DNA of 64,000 bases from Oscillibacter sp. (GCA_022797935.1 JAAWLO010000002.1:1-64000), one strand, 5' to 3'; positions 8,442 to 17,822 are shown, numbered from the stretch's first letter. The notes: generated from the sequence alone by a model not told the origin. Program-made: numbers and translations.

Positions 8442-8476
8442 AAAAAAGAAGCAGGGAATCGGAGTTCCCTTGCTTC
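8442..8476 (-). terminator. Intrinsic terminator of the rpiB-DUF4015 unit
   Basis: On the minus strand GAAGCAAGGGAA / TTCCCTGCTTC forms a hairpin followed by TTTTTT. Confidence 0.85.
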
Positions 8477-8488
8477 CTTTCAGGTCCG

Positions 8489-9562
8489 TTATGAAGACAG
8501 AATCAAACAGCTGCCCTCCCAATCGGGGGTGTCCTCCGTCAGTTCCGGGACGAAGTCCGTGGTGCTCTCCGGTCCCGCCGCCTGGGCCACGAGGCGGGAA
8601 AGACTTTCCGCCTGTTCCGGCGCCGCAGCGGCGTAAATACGGTCCACCTGCTGAACCAAACGGCTCAGGTCCAGCCCGGCTACCTCGTCAAAGCCCTCGG
8701 TGATGACCGTCTCCGGTACTTCCAGGGACAGGAGGATTTCGTAGGGCTCCAGCGCCGCCCGCAGGTCGCGGAGGAGCAGGTCCAGGTTGTCGGCCAGGGG
8801 AACTTCCGTGTTGTAGTTGATTTTGTTGATTTTGCCCACAGTGGGATAGCTGACATCCGTCAGCAGCAGCTCGTCAAAGCCCAGTTCCGCGATTTCGGCC
8901 GCCAGGGCGCAGACATATTCCCGGGCGGCGGGCTTGGAGGGGTCCAGCCAGAGGCTGTTGTTGCCGTCGTAGAAGATATAGCCGCCGGTATTTTTCAGCC
9001 CTCGGCCCTCCACGTCGGCATTGGCGGCCTTGATATCCTGAAGACAGGCCAGGCTGGCAATGGTGTGGAGCTCCTCCCGGCTGGTGATGGCCTTCAGAAC
9101 CGCACCGGTTTCCCCCGGCTCCTTCGCCGTCTGTACCGCGCCGGAGACGGCGTGCTCGGAAGGGAAATAAACCGTTCCGTTGGCGGTTTTCAGCCGGACG
9201 GCCACGGCATTGCAGTCCTGCCCTGCCTCCAGCCACGCGGTCCAGTCCGCCATAGTCAGCGCCTGAGCCGGGAGGGAGACCGCCTTGGTATTTGCCGGGG
9301 CCTGGGGCTCCGGCGGCTGAATGACGACGTCCAGTCCCTCCAGCGGGTCCGTCTCATCCGGGGGATCCGGCTCTCCCGCCTCGTTGTCCAGCCAGGAGGG
9401 CAGGGGCAGCTGGGGACGGCCATCGGCGTCGTAAATCAGACTGCGCTGGAGGTAGAGGACGGCTCCGGCCGCCAGAATGACCAGCACCAGAAAAATTGCC
9501 AAAACGATTTTCCACTTGGCCCCCCGGCCCCGGTAACTGCTGTAGCCTTTGGCTCCTGCCAT
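8489..9562 (-). CDS. Membrane-anchored DUF4015-like (putative glycoside hydrolase-fold) protein
   Basis: 357 aa. A basic N-terminus and one membrane helix (residues ~18-40) are followed by a Pro/Asp/Glu-rich spacer and an extracytoplasmic domain. The domain resembles the DUF4015 'putative glycoside hydrolase' family: GGYIFYDGNNSLWLDPS followed by a helix and FDELLLTDVSYP, as in a TIM barrel. The substrate is unknown. AAAGGAGG precedes the ATG. It lies 34 bases downstream of rpiB and ends with a strong terminator, so the two are probably co-transcribed. Confidence 0.65.
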   Translation of the reverse strand: MAGAKGYSSYRGRGAKWKIVLAIFLVLVILAAGAVLYLQRSLIYDADGRPQLPLPSWLDNEAGEPDPPDETDPLEGLDVVIQPPEPQAPANTKAVSLPAQALTMADWTAWLEAGQDCNAVAVRLKTANGTVYFPSEHAVSGAVQTAKEPGETGAVLKAITSREELHTIASLACLQDIKAANADVEGRGLKNTGGYIFYDGNNSLWLDPSKPAAREYVCALAAEIAELGFDELLLTDVSYPTVGKINKINYNTEVPLADNLDLLLRDLRAALEPYEILLSLEVPETVITEGFDEVAGLDLSRLVQQVDRIYAAAAPEQAESLSRLVAQAAGPESTTDFVPELTEDTPDWEGSCLILSS

Positions 9563-9596
9563 GTCCGTTCCCTCCTTTCGCCTGTCTGCCGGAGCG

Positions 9597-10034
9597 TCAG
9601 TTCTCCAGGGCCATCAGCTTGGCCACCCGGTCCGTGTGGCGTCCGCCGTCGAAGCCGGTGGAGAGGAAGACCTCCACCATCCGCTCTGCCAGGTCCGGGC
9701 CGGTGTAGCCCGCGCCCAGGGCCATCAGGTTGGCGTCGTTGTGCCGGCGGGCCATCTCGGCCTGCAGGCTGTCGGCGCAGTGAGCGCAGCGGACGCCCTT
9801 GATCTTGTTGGCGGCAATGGAGATGCCGATTCCGGAGGTGCAGATCACAATGCCCCGGCCGCACGTTCCCTCCGCCACAGCCCGGGCGGCGGCGGCGCCG
9901 AAATCGGGGTAGTCGCACCGCTCCTTGGCGAAGCAGCCGAAGTCCTCGTACTCGTAGCCCAGGCGCTCCAGGACCTGCATGACATGTACCTTCAGATCGT
10001 ATCCGCCGTGATCGGAACCCAATGCGATTTTCAT
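9597..10034 (-). CDS. rpiB: Ribose-5-phosphate isomerase B
   Basis: 145 aa. Interconverts ribose 5-phosphate and ribulose 5-phosphate (some homologues act on other sugar phosphates). Family motifs are clear: SDHGGYDLK near the N-terminus, GIVICTSGIGISIAANK with the catalytic Cys, and RRHNDANLMALG. The start is the second ATG (10034) because AAGGAG lies 7 bases upstream of it; the first ATG at 10040 has almost no spacing. It has its own promoter. Confidence 0.93.
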   Translation of the reverse strand: MKIALGSDHGGYDLKVHVMQVLERLGYEYEDFGCFAKERCDYPDFGAAAARAVAEGTCGRGIVICTSGIGISIAANKIKGVRCAHCADSLQAEMARRHNDANLMALGAGYTGPDLAERMVEVFLSTGFDGGRHTDRVAKLMALEN

Positions 10035-10072
10035 GACCATTCTCCTTGCCGTTCAGAATTTTAACGATTTCT

Positions 10073-10102
10073 ATTTTACCGCATTTCCGCCGGAAAAGTC
10101 AA
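10073..10102 (-). promoter_or_regulatory. Sigma-A promoter of rpiB
   Basis: Minus strand TTGACT (10097-10102), 18 bases, TAAAAT (10073-10078). Confidence 0.75.
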
Positions 10103-10154
10103 GACGGCGGCGGGGGTTTCCGGGGAATTTTGTCCTTCTGAGGAAGGCGCTTCC

Positions 10155-10970
10155 TCAGACCAGATTGTGCCGGACGGGCTCCCGGTTCCGGAAGGTGCAG
10201 AACTGGGTGAAGCCGCAGGCGCGCAGCAGTTCCTGCCCCTCCCGGATGGCCCGGCCCACAAAGGCTGCGGAGTGGGCGTCGGTACCCAGGGTGACGATGG
10301 GATCGGCGGTCATGTCCCGATACAGCCGCAGCCATTTCCCATCCGGCAGGAAGAGGCCGCCCCGGTTGGTGTTCAGCTCAAGACCGATGCCCTTCCGGCT
10401 GAGAACGGCGAAGACGTCCGCAATCTCACTGTGGAACCGGTCCATGCTCAGCTGCCAGCCCCGGTTTTCGTTGAGGTAGCGCAGGGGAAGGGTCAGGTGC
10501 CCCAGCACGTCGAACTTCCCCCACTCCGCCATCTTTTTCACCTGCCCCAGGTAATCGGCAATGCCGGCGTAGGCCTCCTCCTCGGTTTCGGGCTCAAAGA
10601 AATAGAGGTCAACTCCCTGAAAACGCTCCGACAGCATGTGGACCGAACCTATGACAAAATCCAGGGGCGGCGCACTTTCCAGCAGCATTTCCGTGTGGGG
10701 GAAGGACCAGCAGGCGTCCCCCAGCTCAATGCCCAGCCGAAGAGCGATCCGGTCCCCCAGGGCCTCTTGGGCGGCGCGGAACTCCGGCTCCAGCAGGCTC
10801 CAGTCGTAGCGGTCCCGCAGGTCTGTCGTGCCCCAGGCAATGGGCTCCATGTGGTCGGTGAAGCAGAGCTCCTGAAGGCCCGCCTCCAGGGCCGCCTCCG
10901 CCAGAACGGTCATGGAATCCTTGCCGTCGGGGGAGACGCGGGAGTGGGTGTGATAGTCCGCCAGATACAT
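10155..10970 (-). CDS. PHP-domain phosphatase, histidinol-phosphatase (HisJ)-like
   Basis: 271 aa. The PHP metal site is visible: DYHTHSRVSPDG at residues 5-16, ELCFTDHMEP, IELGD, IGSVHML, GHLTLP and DAHS near the end. HisJ-type enzymes hydrolyse histidinol phosphate in histidine synthesis, but no other his gene is in the window, so another phosphate ester is possible. It starts 3 bases after the dnaJ stop, with its Shine-Dalgarno GAGG overlapping the end of dnaJ, so it should be translated from the heat-shock operon transcript. A hairpin covers its stop codon. Confidence 0.75.
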   Translation of the reverse strand: MYLADYHTHSRVSPDGKDSMTVLAEAALEAGLQELCFTDHMEPIAWGTTDLRDRYDWSLLEPEFRAAQEALGDRIALRLGIELGDACWSFPHTEMLLESAPPLDFVIGSVHMLSERFQGVDLYFFEPETEEEAYAGIADYLGQVKKMAEWGKFDVLGHLTLPLRYLNENRGWQLSMDRFHSEIADVFAVLSRKGIGLELNTNRGGLFLPDGKWLRLYRDMTADPIVTLGTDAHSAAFVGRAIREGQELLRACGFTQFCTFRNREPVRHNLV

Positions 10971-10973
10971 AGC

Positions 10974-12110
10974 TTACCTCTTCTTCTTTCCGCCGAAGAA
11001 CTTTTTCCGCTCCTCGTAATTGTTGTCTCCCATGGTCTCGGCGAACTTTTTCAGAGCCTCTTTCTGCTCCTTGTTCAGGTTCCGGGGGGTTTCAATGTAA
11101 ACGGTGACATACTGGTCGCCCCGGCCCCGGCCGTTGATGGAGGGGATTCCCTTGCCCTTGAGGCGGAAGGTGGACCCGCTCTGGGTGCCCTCGGGGAGGT
11201 CGTACTTCACCTTGCCGTCAATGGTGGGAATCTCCAGCTCCGCCCCCAGAACCGCCTGGGCAAAGGAGATGGGAGCCTCGCAGAGAACCGATGTGCCCTC
11301 CCGGCGGAAGAGCTCATGGGGCCGGACGGTGATGGAGATGAGCAGATCCCCGGAGGGACCGCCGTTTTTCCCGGTGTTGCCCTGGCCCCGGATGGAGATG
11401 GTCTGACCGTTGTCGATACCGGCGGGGATGCTGGCCTGAATGGTTTTGCGCCGCCGCACCGCGCCGCTGCCCCGGCACTCCTTGCAGGGCTGGAGGATGA
11501 TTTTCCCCTTGCCGCCGCAGCGGGAGCAGGGGGAGGAGGTGGCGAAGACCCCCATAGGCGTCTGCCGCCGCACCTGGACGGTGCCGGTGCCGTGGCAGTC
11601 GGGACAGGTTTCCGGGGCGGTGCCGTCGGCGCAGCCGCTGCCCTGGCAGGCGCCGCAGGGCTCCATCCGCTCAATGGTAACCGCCTTTTCGCAGCCGAAG
11701 GCGGCCTCCTCAAAGCTGAGGATTAAAGAGGTTCGGATGCTCTCGCCCCGCTGAGGGGCGTTGGGGTTGCTCCGCCGTCCGCCGCCGAAGCCGCCGCCGA
11801 AAAAGCTGCCGAAGAGGTCCCCCAGGTCGCCGAAGTCGAAGCCTCCGTCGAAGCCCCCGCCTCCCGCGCCGAAGTTTGGGTCCACGCCGGCGTGGCCGTA
11901 CTGGTCGTACCGGGCCCGCTTGTTCTCGTCCGCCAGGACCTCGTAGGCCTCGTTGACCTCCTTGAACCGGGCTTCGGCCGCCGTGTCTCCGGGGTTCAGG
12001 TCCGGGTGGTTCGCCTTGGCCAGCTTCCGGTAGGCCTTCTTGATCTCCTCCGGAGAAGCGCCCTTGTTCACGCCTAACACTTCGTAATAATCGCGTTTTT
12101 GTTCAGCCAT
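10974..12110 (-). CDS. dnaJ: Chaperone protein DnaJ
   Basis: 378 aa. J domain at the N-terminus with the HPD tripeptide ([10 protein letters not shown]), a Gly/Phe-rich stretch ([28 protein letters not shown]), four zinc-binding CxxCxGxG repeats ([32 protein letters not shown]) and the C-terminal substrate-binding domains. It recruits substrates to DnaK and stimulates its ATPase. The ORF track adds 28 residues; the ATG at 12110 with AGGAGGCAAT immediately upstream is the proper start. Confidence 0.97.
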   Translation of the reverse strand: MAEQKRDYYEVLGVNKGASPEEIKKAYRKLAKANHPDLNPGDTAAEARFKEVNEAYEVLADENKRARYDQYGHAGVDPNFGAGGGGFDGGFDFGDLGDLFGSFFGGGFGGGRRSNPNAPQRGESIRTSLILSFEEAAFGCEKAVTIERMEPCGACQGSGCADGTAPETCPDCHGTGTVQVRRQTPMGVFATSSPCSRCGGKGKIILQPCKECRGSGAVRRRKTIQASIPAGIDNGQTISIRGQGNTGKNGGPSGDLLISITVRPHELFRREGTSVLCEAPISFAQAVLGAELEIPTIDGKVKYDLPEGTQSGSTFRLKGKGIPSINGRGRGDQYVTVYIETPRNLNKEQKEALKKFAETMGDNNYEERKKFFGGKKKR

Positions 12111-12233
12111 ATTGCCTCCTGAATCCCCGGGAAATGGGGGACCGGGCCCGGGAGGGACCCGCCGGTCTCCGGAATTCCCCGGAACGCCGCGCAAAGGGGC
12201 GGGGATTCCTCCCCGTCCCCGATTGCGGCGGCT

Positions 12234-14066
12234 TTATTTGTTCTGGTCGTCCTCGTCCACGACCTTGTAGTCTGCGTCGTAGTACTGCCCCTCCTGGGCG
12301 GGACCCGCCTCGCCCTGGGGCTGGCCTTGGGGATTCGTCTGCTGGTAGAGCTTCTCGCTCACCGCGTAGAAGGCCTGGGTCAGAGCCTCGGTGTCGGCCT
12401 TGATGGCGGCAATGTCCTGACCCTTCAGGGTCTCCTTCAGCTTGTCGACGGCAGACTGAACCTTGGCCTTCTCGTCGGCGGGAATCTTGTCGCCCATTTC
12501 ACTGAGGGTCTTCTCGCACTGGTAGACCATCTGGTCCGCCTGGTTCCGGGTCTCCACTTCCTCTTTCAGCTTCTTGTCCTGGGCGGCGAACTGTTCCGCC
12601 TCCTTCACGGCCTTTTCAATGTCCTCCTTGCTCATGTTGGAGGAGGAAGTAATGGTGATGTGCTGCTCCGCGCCGGTGCCCATGTCCTTGGCGGAGACAT
12701 TGACGATGCCGTTGGCGTCGATATCGAAGGTGACCTCGATCTGGGGCACGCCCCGGCGGGCGGGCGCGATGCCGTCCAGGTGGAAGCGGCCCAGAGACTT
12801 GTTGGCGGCGGCCATCTCCCGTTCGCCCTGGAGGACGTTGACTTCCACGCTGGTCTGGTTGTCGGCGGCGGTGGAGAAGATCTGGCTCTTCTTCACGGGG
12901 ATGGTGGTGTTGCGGTCAATCAGCTTGGTACACACGCCGCCGTAGGTCTCAATGCCCAGGGACAGCGGAGTCACGTCCAGCAGGAGAAGGCCCTTCACAT
13001 CGCCGGTGAGAACGCCGGCCTGGAGCGCCGCGCCCATGGCGACGCACTCGTCAGGGTTGATGCCCTTGAAGGGGTCGGAGCCGGTGAAGCTCTTCACGGC
13101 GTCCTGCACGGCGGGGATACGGCTGGAGCCGCCCACCAGCAGTACTTTGGAGAGGTCGGCGGGCTTGAGTCCAGCGTCGCTCATGGCCTGGCGCACGGGA
13201 CCCATGGTGGCGTCCACCAGATGGGCGGTGAGCTCGTTGAACTTGGCCCGGGTGAGGGTGACGTCCAGATGCTTGGGGCCGTTGGCGTCGGCGGTGATAT
13301 AGGGCAGGTTGATGCTGGAGGAGGTGACGCCGGAGAGCTCGATCTTGGCCTTCTCGGCGGCCTCCTTCAGCCGCTGCATGGCGACCTTGTCATTGGAGAG
13401 GTCCACGCCGTCGCTGCGCTTGAACTCGCCCACCAGCCACTTCATGACGCACTCGTCGAAGTCGTCGCCGCCCAGGCGGTTGTTGCCGGCGGTGGCCAGA
13501 ACCTCAATCACGCCGTCGTCAATGTCCAGCACGGACACGTCGAAGGTGCCGCCGCCCAGGTCGTAGACCATGATTTTCTGGCTCTGCTCCTTGTCCACGC
13601 CATAGGCCAGGGCCGCGGCGGTGGGCTCGTTGATGATGCGCTTCACGTCCAGACCGGCGATTTTGCCCGCGTCCTTGGTGGCCTGCCGCTGGGCGTCGGT
13701 GAAGTAGGCGGGGACGGTGATGACGGCCTCCGTGACGGCGCCGCCCAGATAGCTTTCGGCGTCGGCCTTCAGCTTCTGGAGAATCATGGCGCTGATCTCC
13801 TGGGGCGTGTAATTCTTGCTGTCAATGCCGACCTTGTGGTCGGAGCCCATTTCCCGCTTGATGGAGGAGATGGTCCGGTCCGGGTTGGTGATGGCCTGCC
13901 GCTTGGCCACCTGGCCCACCATGCGCTCGCCGGTCTTGGAGAAGGCGACGACGGAGGGGGTGGTGCGGTTGCCCTCGGCGTTGGCAATGACGACGGCCTC
14001 GCCGCCTTCCATGACGGCTACGCAGGAATTGGTAGTTCCCAAATCAATACCGATTACTTTAGACAT
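12234..14066 (-). CDS. dnaK: Chaperone protein DnaK (Hsp70)
   Basis: 610 aa, normal length. [14 protein letters not shown] at residues 5-18, [14 protein letters not shown] and [13 protein letters not shown] mark the ATPase domain; [14 protein letters not shown] begins the substrate-binding domain and the C-terminus is the usual lid with an acidic tail. Refolds proteins with DnaJ and GrpE. AGGAGG precedes the ATG. This is the housekeeping copy, controlled by HrcA; a second divergent Hsp70 lies at 39919. Confidence 0.98.
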   Translation of the reverse strand: MSKVIGIDLGTTNSCVAVMEGGEAVVIANAEGNRTTPSVVAFSKTGERMVGQVAKRQAITNPDRTISSIKREMGSDHKVGIDSKNYTPQEISAMILQKLKADAESYLGGAVTEAVITVPAYFTDAQRQATKDAGKIAGLDVKRIINEPTAAALAYGVDKEQSQKIMVYDLGGGTFDVSVLDIDDGVIEVLATAGNNRLGGDDFDECVMKWLVGEFKRSDGVDLSNDKVAMQRLKEAAEKAKIELSGVTSSSINLPYITADANGPKHLDVTLTRAKFNELTAHLVDATMGPVRQAMSDAGLKPADLSKVLLVGGSSRIPAVQDAVKSFTGSDPFKGINPDECVAMGAALQAGVLTGDVKGLLLLDVTPLSLGIETYGGVCTKLIDRNTTIPVKKSQIFSTAADNQTSVEVNVLQGEREMAAANKSLGRFHLDGIAPARRGVPQIEVTFDIDANGIVNVSAKDMGTGAEQHITITSSSNMSKEDIEKAVKEAEQFAAQDKKLKEEVETRNQADQMVYQCEKTLSEMGDKIPADEKAKVQSAVDKLKETLKGQDIAAIKADTEALTQAFYAVSEKLYQQTNPQGQPQGEAGPAQEGQYYDADYKVVDEDDQNK

Positions 14067-14125
14067 AATGAACAGCCTCCTGAATCTATATGAAAATCAA
14101 AATGGAATCTTGTGCGCGGAACCGG

Positions 14126-14707
14126 TCAGTTGGCCACCTGGACCACAGCGTGGCGGATGACCCGGCCGCCCAGCAGGAACCCCGCCTGGAAGACCTGAGA
14201 TACCTCATTTTCCCCGAAGTTCTCGTCCTCTATGTGCAGCACCGCCTCGTGGCGCTCCGGGTCAAAGGGCTGGCCCTGGGCCGCAATCTCCGTGACGCCC
14301 AGCTTTTTCAGAAGCTCCTTGTATTGGGTGAAAATCATCTCCAGGCCCTTCTTGTGCGGGCCGTCCTCCCCGCCGGGAGCCCCGGCTGCCCGCTCCAGGT
14401 TGTCATAGACCGCCAGAAATTCCCGGATGGTGTCCGCCTTGGCGTCCTGGTAGAGGGTTTCCTTCTCCTTGGCTGTGCGCTTGCGGTAGTTGTCATACTC
14501 CGCCGAGAGCCGCAGGAGCTGGTCCTGGGTGGTCTCCAGCTGCTTGGCCGCCTCTTCCATCTGCTCCACCTGTTCCTGGGTGAAGGTGAAGGCCTTCTTC
14601 TTTTTGCCGGATCCCTTTTTCTCCGGGCTCTTTTTCTCCTCCTGGGGGACCGGCGTTTCCGTCCCGGTTTCCTCTTCCACAGGGGGCTGCTTGCTTTCCT
14701 CGCTCAT
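14126..14707 (-). CDS. grpE: Nucleotide exchange factor GrpE
   Basis: 193 aa. A charged Glu/Lys-rich N-terminus and a long coiled coil (residues ~45-110, including LSAEYDNYRKRTAKEKE) precede the beta-domain ending GRVIRHAVVQVA. It releases ADP from DnaK. The ATG overlaps the hrcA stop (ATGA), indicating translational coupling, and AAGGAGG lies upstream. Confidence 0.95.
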   Translation of the reverse strand: MSEESKQPPVEEETGTETPVPQEEKKSPEKKGSGKKKKAFTFTQEQVEQMEEAAKQLETTQDQLLRLSAEYDNYRKRTAKEKETLYQDAKADTIREFLAVYDNLERAAGAPGGEDGPHKKGLEMIFTQYKELLKKLGVTEIAAQGQPFDPERHEAVLHIEDENFGENEVSQVFQAGFLLGGRVIRHAVVQVAN

Positions 14708-15759
14708 GATTCATCCTCCTTCGGGAGTAATTCCTGTTTTCCAAAAAATCGGGCCATGCCCTCGGCCAGTCCGGAGAGCCGGGCGGCCACCGCCGCGTAA
14801 TCCATCCGCGTGGGCCCCACCACGCCGATCAAACCCCGCATGTCGCCGCCAATGTCGTAGCTGGCCACCACCACGCTGGCGTCCTTCAGGGCCTCGCTGA
14901 CATTTTCCGGGCCGATTAAGAATTCCATCGGCTGGTGTTCCGGCATGGGAAGGTCCTCTTTGCTGTCCGCCAGAAAGCTCATCAGCTGATGGGCCTTGCC
15001 GGCGTTCTGAAATTCCGGAAGCTTCAGCAGCTGGCTGGCCCCGGCGGTGATGATCTCCCGCTGGCCGGCGGCCTCCAGGGCCTCGGACCCGTAGGCCACC
15101 ACCTGGGACAGCAGCAAAAACAGCTGGGGACTCAGCTGCCCCGCCGCCGGGAGAAGGCGCTGGTTCATCTCTCCGGCGGAGACGCCCGTAAAGTGTCCGT
15201 TCAGCAGGTTTACCAGAGCGGGCAGCTGTTCCGGGTCCACCTTTAATTGGGTCCGCAGCAGCTGGCTTTTTACCCGCTGGTCGCTGGTCATCATGACCAC
15301 AATGCAGCTCTGCCCATCCACCGCCAGCAGGTCGAAGCGCCGGGCGGTGACAGAGGTGCGCCGGGCGGCGGCGGCGTAGGCGGGGTAGCGCACCAGGGCG
15401 GCGGCGGCCCGGCCCACCTGGGACAGCAGCCGGTTCAGCTCCTCCATTTTCATCTGCAGGGAGCGGTTGATGCGTTCCGTCTCCGCCAGGGAGAGGCGCT
15501 GCTCCTCCATCAGCTCGTTGACGTACAGCCGGTAGCCCCTGGGGGAGGGCATCCGCCCGGCGGAGGTGTGGGGCTGTTCCAGATAGCCCAGCTCTGTCAG
15601 GTCCGCCAACTCGTTGCGGATGGTGGCGGAGCTGATGCTGCCGCCCATTTCGGCAGCAATGACCCGGGACCCCACCGGCTCGGCGGTGCGGATGAAGTCC
15701 TCCACCACAACCTTCAGAATCTGCCGTTTTCGCTCTGAAAGCTCCACGATAGCCTCCAT
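14704..15759 (-). CDS. hrcA: Heat-inducible transcription repressor HrcA
   Basis: 351 aa. Winged-helix N-terminus (LSERKRQILKVVVEDFI, then EPVGSRVIA and SSATIRNELADLTELGYLEQPHTSAGR) followed by the HrcA GAF-like and dimerisation regions. It represses this operon by binding CIRCE and depends on GroE for folding in other Firmicutes. The track's TTG start at 15801 would fall directly behind CIRCE with no Shine-Dalgarno; ATG at 15759, with only a weak GGGGCGGGA before it, is more likely. Confidence 0.95.
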   Translation of the reverse strand: MEAIVELSERKRQILKVVVEDFIRTAEPVGSRVIAAEMGGSISSATIRNELADLTELGYLEQPHTSAGRMPSPRGYRLYVNELMEEQRLSLAETERINRSLQMKMEELNRLLSQVGRAAAALVRYPAYAAAARRTSVTARRFDLLAVDGQSCIVVMMTSDQRVKSQLLRTQLKVDPEQLPALVNLLNGHFTGVSAGEMNQRLLPAAGQLSPQLFLLLSQVVAYGSEALEAAGQREIITAGASQLLKLPEFQNAGKAHQLMSFLADSKEDLPMPEHQPMEFLIGPENVSEALKDASVVVASYDIGGDMRGLIGVVGPTRMDYAAVAARLSGLAEGMARFFGKQELLPKEDES

Positions 15760-15805
15760 ACGTCCCGCCCCGGGATGGGTCCGCGGGGCAGGTTTTTTCA
15801 ATGGT

Positions 15806-15832
15806 TTAGCACTCCGTTTCCTGGAGTGCTAA
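15806..15832. promoter_or_regulatory. CIRCE operator
   Basis: TTAGCACTC, 9 bases, GAGTGCTAA: a perfect CIRCE inverted repeat placed just downstream of the hrcA promoter. Binding site of HrcA. Confidence 0.98.
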
Positions 15833-15836
15833 AACG

Positions 15837-15865
15837 AGTTTACCACCCCAGACTTTTCTTGTCAA
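15837..15865 (-). promoter_or_regulatory. Sigma-A promoter of hrcA-grpE-dnaK-dnaJ
   Basis: Minus strand TTGACA (15860-15865), 17 bases, TAAACT (15837-15842), with CIRCE over the start of transcription. From here to 16032 I see no gene. Confidence 0.9.
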
Positions 15866-16032
15866 TGGAAGGATATAAACAAATTGTAAATTCCACAGCC
15901 GGTTCCGGGGGACATAGAGGACCCGGATGTTCCCATGCCGGCGGGAAAAAGAAAGCCGGGACCGGGGACTCCGGACAGAAAACCATTCCTCGCCGCCGGG
16001 CCTCAGGCGCGGGAGATTTTACACGCCGCAGG

Positions 16033-16061
16033 TTGAAATTTCCAGACGGCGGCGGTATAAT
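16033..16061 (+). promoter_or_regulatory. Sigma-A promoter of the 93-aa gene
   Basis: TTGAAA, 17 bases, TATAAT, about 50 bases upstream of the ATG at 16112. Confidence 0.85.
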
Positions 16062-16111
16062 CCATGATAAGGTTAGGCCTCGTTCAAGGCCTGGGAGAAG
16101 GAGGCGGCGAA

Positions 16112-16393
16112 ATGGCGGTTTTATCACTCTCTTTTTTAAAAGCGCTCTCGTATACAGGCGCAAGGAACCTGCTGCTGCAGGAGGGATATGTGGAGGAGAC
16201 GAAGTCGGAAGCGCGGGATGCCTCCTGCGGCCGAACCTTTCTTTATCCGTATGTTCTGTATGACGGCCAAAAGCGGACGCTGGACTGTATTTATTATATG
16301 GAATACTGCAGATGGGTGCGGGATGAAGAATACCTGGACGGACGGATGACCTGGGAGGCGGTCAGGAGCGAGTGGACCAGAACGGGAGGATGA
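16112..16393 (+). CDS. Hypothetical 93-aa protein
   Basis: 93 aa, starting at the ATG with AAGGAGG upstream rather than the track's earlier ATG at 16064, which lies almost on the promoter. Small soluble protein, no signal peptide or membrane segment, with an aromatic-rich middle (FLYPYVLYDGQKR; YYMEYCRWVRDEEYL). I do not recognise the family. It has its own good promoter, and another promoter separates it from the Crp-like gene. Confidence 0.65.
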   Translation: MAVLSLSFLKALSYTGARNLLLQEGYVEETKSEARDASCGRTFLYPYVLYDGQKRTLDCIYYMEYCRWVRDEEYLDGRMTWEAVRSEWTRTGG

Positions 16394-16448
16394 CAGACGG
16401 CGGCGGCCGGCGCGGAAGGCGGAAGGGGGGAAAATTCGAAAAAAGTCC

Positions 16449-16477
16449 TTTACACCGCTGGCCAAAGCTGGTATGAT
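16449..16477 (+). promoter_or_regulatory. Sigma-A promoter of the Crp/Fnr gene
   Basis: TTTACA, 17 bases, TATGAT. Confidence 0.85.
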
Positions 16478-16521
16478 AAGCTGAATGATGTGGTATATGC
16501 AACAGGATAAGGAGGCGCGCC

Positions 16522-17175
16522 ATGCTCAGTGAGCAGGAACTGCAAAAGAGTCCGCTGTTCCGGGACATCAGCTACCAGGACTATCAGGAGATACTGCGCT
16601 GCTTCAGGGCGGTGCAGCGGGCCTTTCGGGCCGACGAATTGATTTACGATTTTTCCAGCGACGCCGTGGGCGTGGTGGAGCGGGGACAGGCCTCCCTGAT
16701 CCGCATTGACGAGGAAGGGGTCTCCACCGTGCTGGAGGACCTGAACACCGGCGGCGTGTTCGGAAAGACCCTGGCCTTCGCCGGGGCCACCGGGGACCGG
16801 CTGGAGGTGGTCTGCCGCCGCCCCTGTGAGGTGCTCTTTATTGATTACGCCCATATTCTCAGCCGCTGTGAGCACGCCTGCCTGCGCCACAGCATTCTGG
16901 TGCAGAATATGCTGGGGCTGATATCGGACAAGGCTCAGGCCCTGTCGCAGCGGGTGGATGTGCTCTCCCGGCGTTCCATCCGGGAGAAGCTGCTGTGCTA
17001 TTTCCGCCAGCTCTCTCGGGAGACGGGGAGCGCCACCTTCACATTACCCTTCTCCCTCAGCACTCTGGCGGATTATATTGCCACGGACCGCAGCGCCATG
17101 ATGCGGGAGCTCAAACGCCTGCGGGAGGAGGGGGACATCCGCTCCAGCGGGCGGCAGTTCACGCTGCGCCAGTGA
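16522..17175 (+). CDS. Crp/Fnr-family transcriptional regulator
   Basis: 217 aa. N-terminal cyclic-nucleotide-binding-like cupin domain (residues ~15-120: VGVVERGQASLIRIDEEG, NTGGVFGKTLAF), a dimerisation helix, and a C-terminal winged helix-turn-helix (SIREKLLCYFRQL; LSTLADYIATDRSAMMRELKRLREEG). Only scattered cysteines are present and no Fnr-type N-terminal Cys cluster, so an oxygen-sensing iron-sulfur site is not supported. AAGGAGG precedes the ATG. The thioesterase gene follows after 20 bases and is probably co-transcribed. Confidence 0.88.
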   Translation: MLSEQELQKSPLFRDISYQDYQEILRCFRAVQRAFRADELIYDFSSDAVGVVERGQASLIRIDEEGVSTVLEDLNTGGVFGKTLAFAGATGDRLEVVCRRPCEVLFIDYAHILSRCEHACLRHSILVQNMLGLISDKAQALSQRVDVLSRRSIREKLLCYFRQLSRETGSATFTLPFSLSTLADYIATDRSAMMRELKRLREEGDIRSSGRQFTLRQ

Positions 17176-17195
17176 GAGATCAGGAGGGTTCTGCT

Positions 17196-17645
17196 ATGGA
17201 AAACCCCATGGATTGTGAACGGATTCGGGCCTTCCGCAACAGCCATAACCCCTTCATCCAGCGTCTGGGAATTCACCTGGAGGCGCTTCGCCCCGGATAT
17301 GCCCGGGCGGTGAAAACGGTGACGGCGGAGGATCTGAATCCTCTGGCGCTCCCCCATGGGGGCGTGTATTTCTCCCTGGCGGACACCGCCTGCGGCGGCG
17401 CTATGGCGGCCTGCGGCACGGCGGCGGTGACGGTGAACGCCTCCTTCAGCTTTCTGAAGAGCGCCCGGGAGGGAGAGGTGCTGACGGCGGAAGCCCGGGA
17501 AATTCAGGCCGGGCGGACCCTGGCGGTGCTGGAGGCTCGGGTTACCGGCGGGGACGGGACGCTGCTGGCGCTGGGGACCTTTACGTTCCGGCGGCTGGAG
17601 AAGCCCCTTGTCCTCGCCGGGGAAGACGGGAAGGAAGGCGGCTGA
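17196..17645 (+). CDS. PaaI-family acyl-CoA thioesterase (hotdog fold)
   Basis: 149 aa from the ATG at 17196 with CAGGAGG upstream; the longer ORF in the track starts inside the regulator gene. The hotdog-fold signature LPHGGVYFSLADTACGGAMAA, with a conserved Gly-Gly and Asp, and the strand TVNASFSFLKSAREGEV are typical of PaaI-like thioesterases, which hydrolyse acyl- or aryl-CoA esters. Substrate unknown. Coupled to the Crp-like regulator upstream. Confidence 0.82.
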   Translation: MENPMDCERIRAFRNSHNPFIQRLGIHLEALRPGYARAVKTVTAEDLNPLALPHGGVYFSLADTACGGAMAACGTAAVTVNASFSFLKSAREGEVLTAEAREIQAGRTLAVLEARVTGGDGTLLALGTFTFRRLEKPLVLAGEDGKEGG

Positions 17646-17788
17646 TATGCCAGACCGCCCGGTTCCGGAGATGCGCCGGAAAAGGTGGAGACGCGGTGTT
17701 TGCTTCCGTATTTGTGCTGGCGGGGATTGCCGGCAATGGACGCGGAGAGGCGGTCCGGACCGCCGCCTTTCAGCAAACGGAAGAATAA

Positions 17789-17822
17789 AAAAGCGCGGGG
17801 CGGCAGCCTCGCGCTTTTCTTC
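17789..17822. terminator. Bidirectional intrinsic terminator
   Basis: AAAAGCGCGGGGC and GCCTCGCGCTTTT form a 13-bp hairpin with one G-T pair, flanked by A- and T-runs, between the converging thioesterase and DUF951 units. Confidence 0.85.

Noticed and set aside
12327-14093. 588-aa ORF antisense to dnaK
   Set aside because: Well-known type of antisense shadow of dnaK; no family motif.
15840-16163. 107-aa minus-strand ORF between CIRCE and the 93-aa gene
   Set aside because: Overlaps the hrcA promoter and the promoter at 16033, without a Shine-Dalgarno or protein-like character.
17646-17788. Small ORFs between the thioesterase gene and the terminator
   Set aside because: Frames starting here either run through the terminator or lack a Shine-Dalgarno and start codon; no support for a gene.
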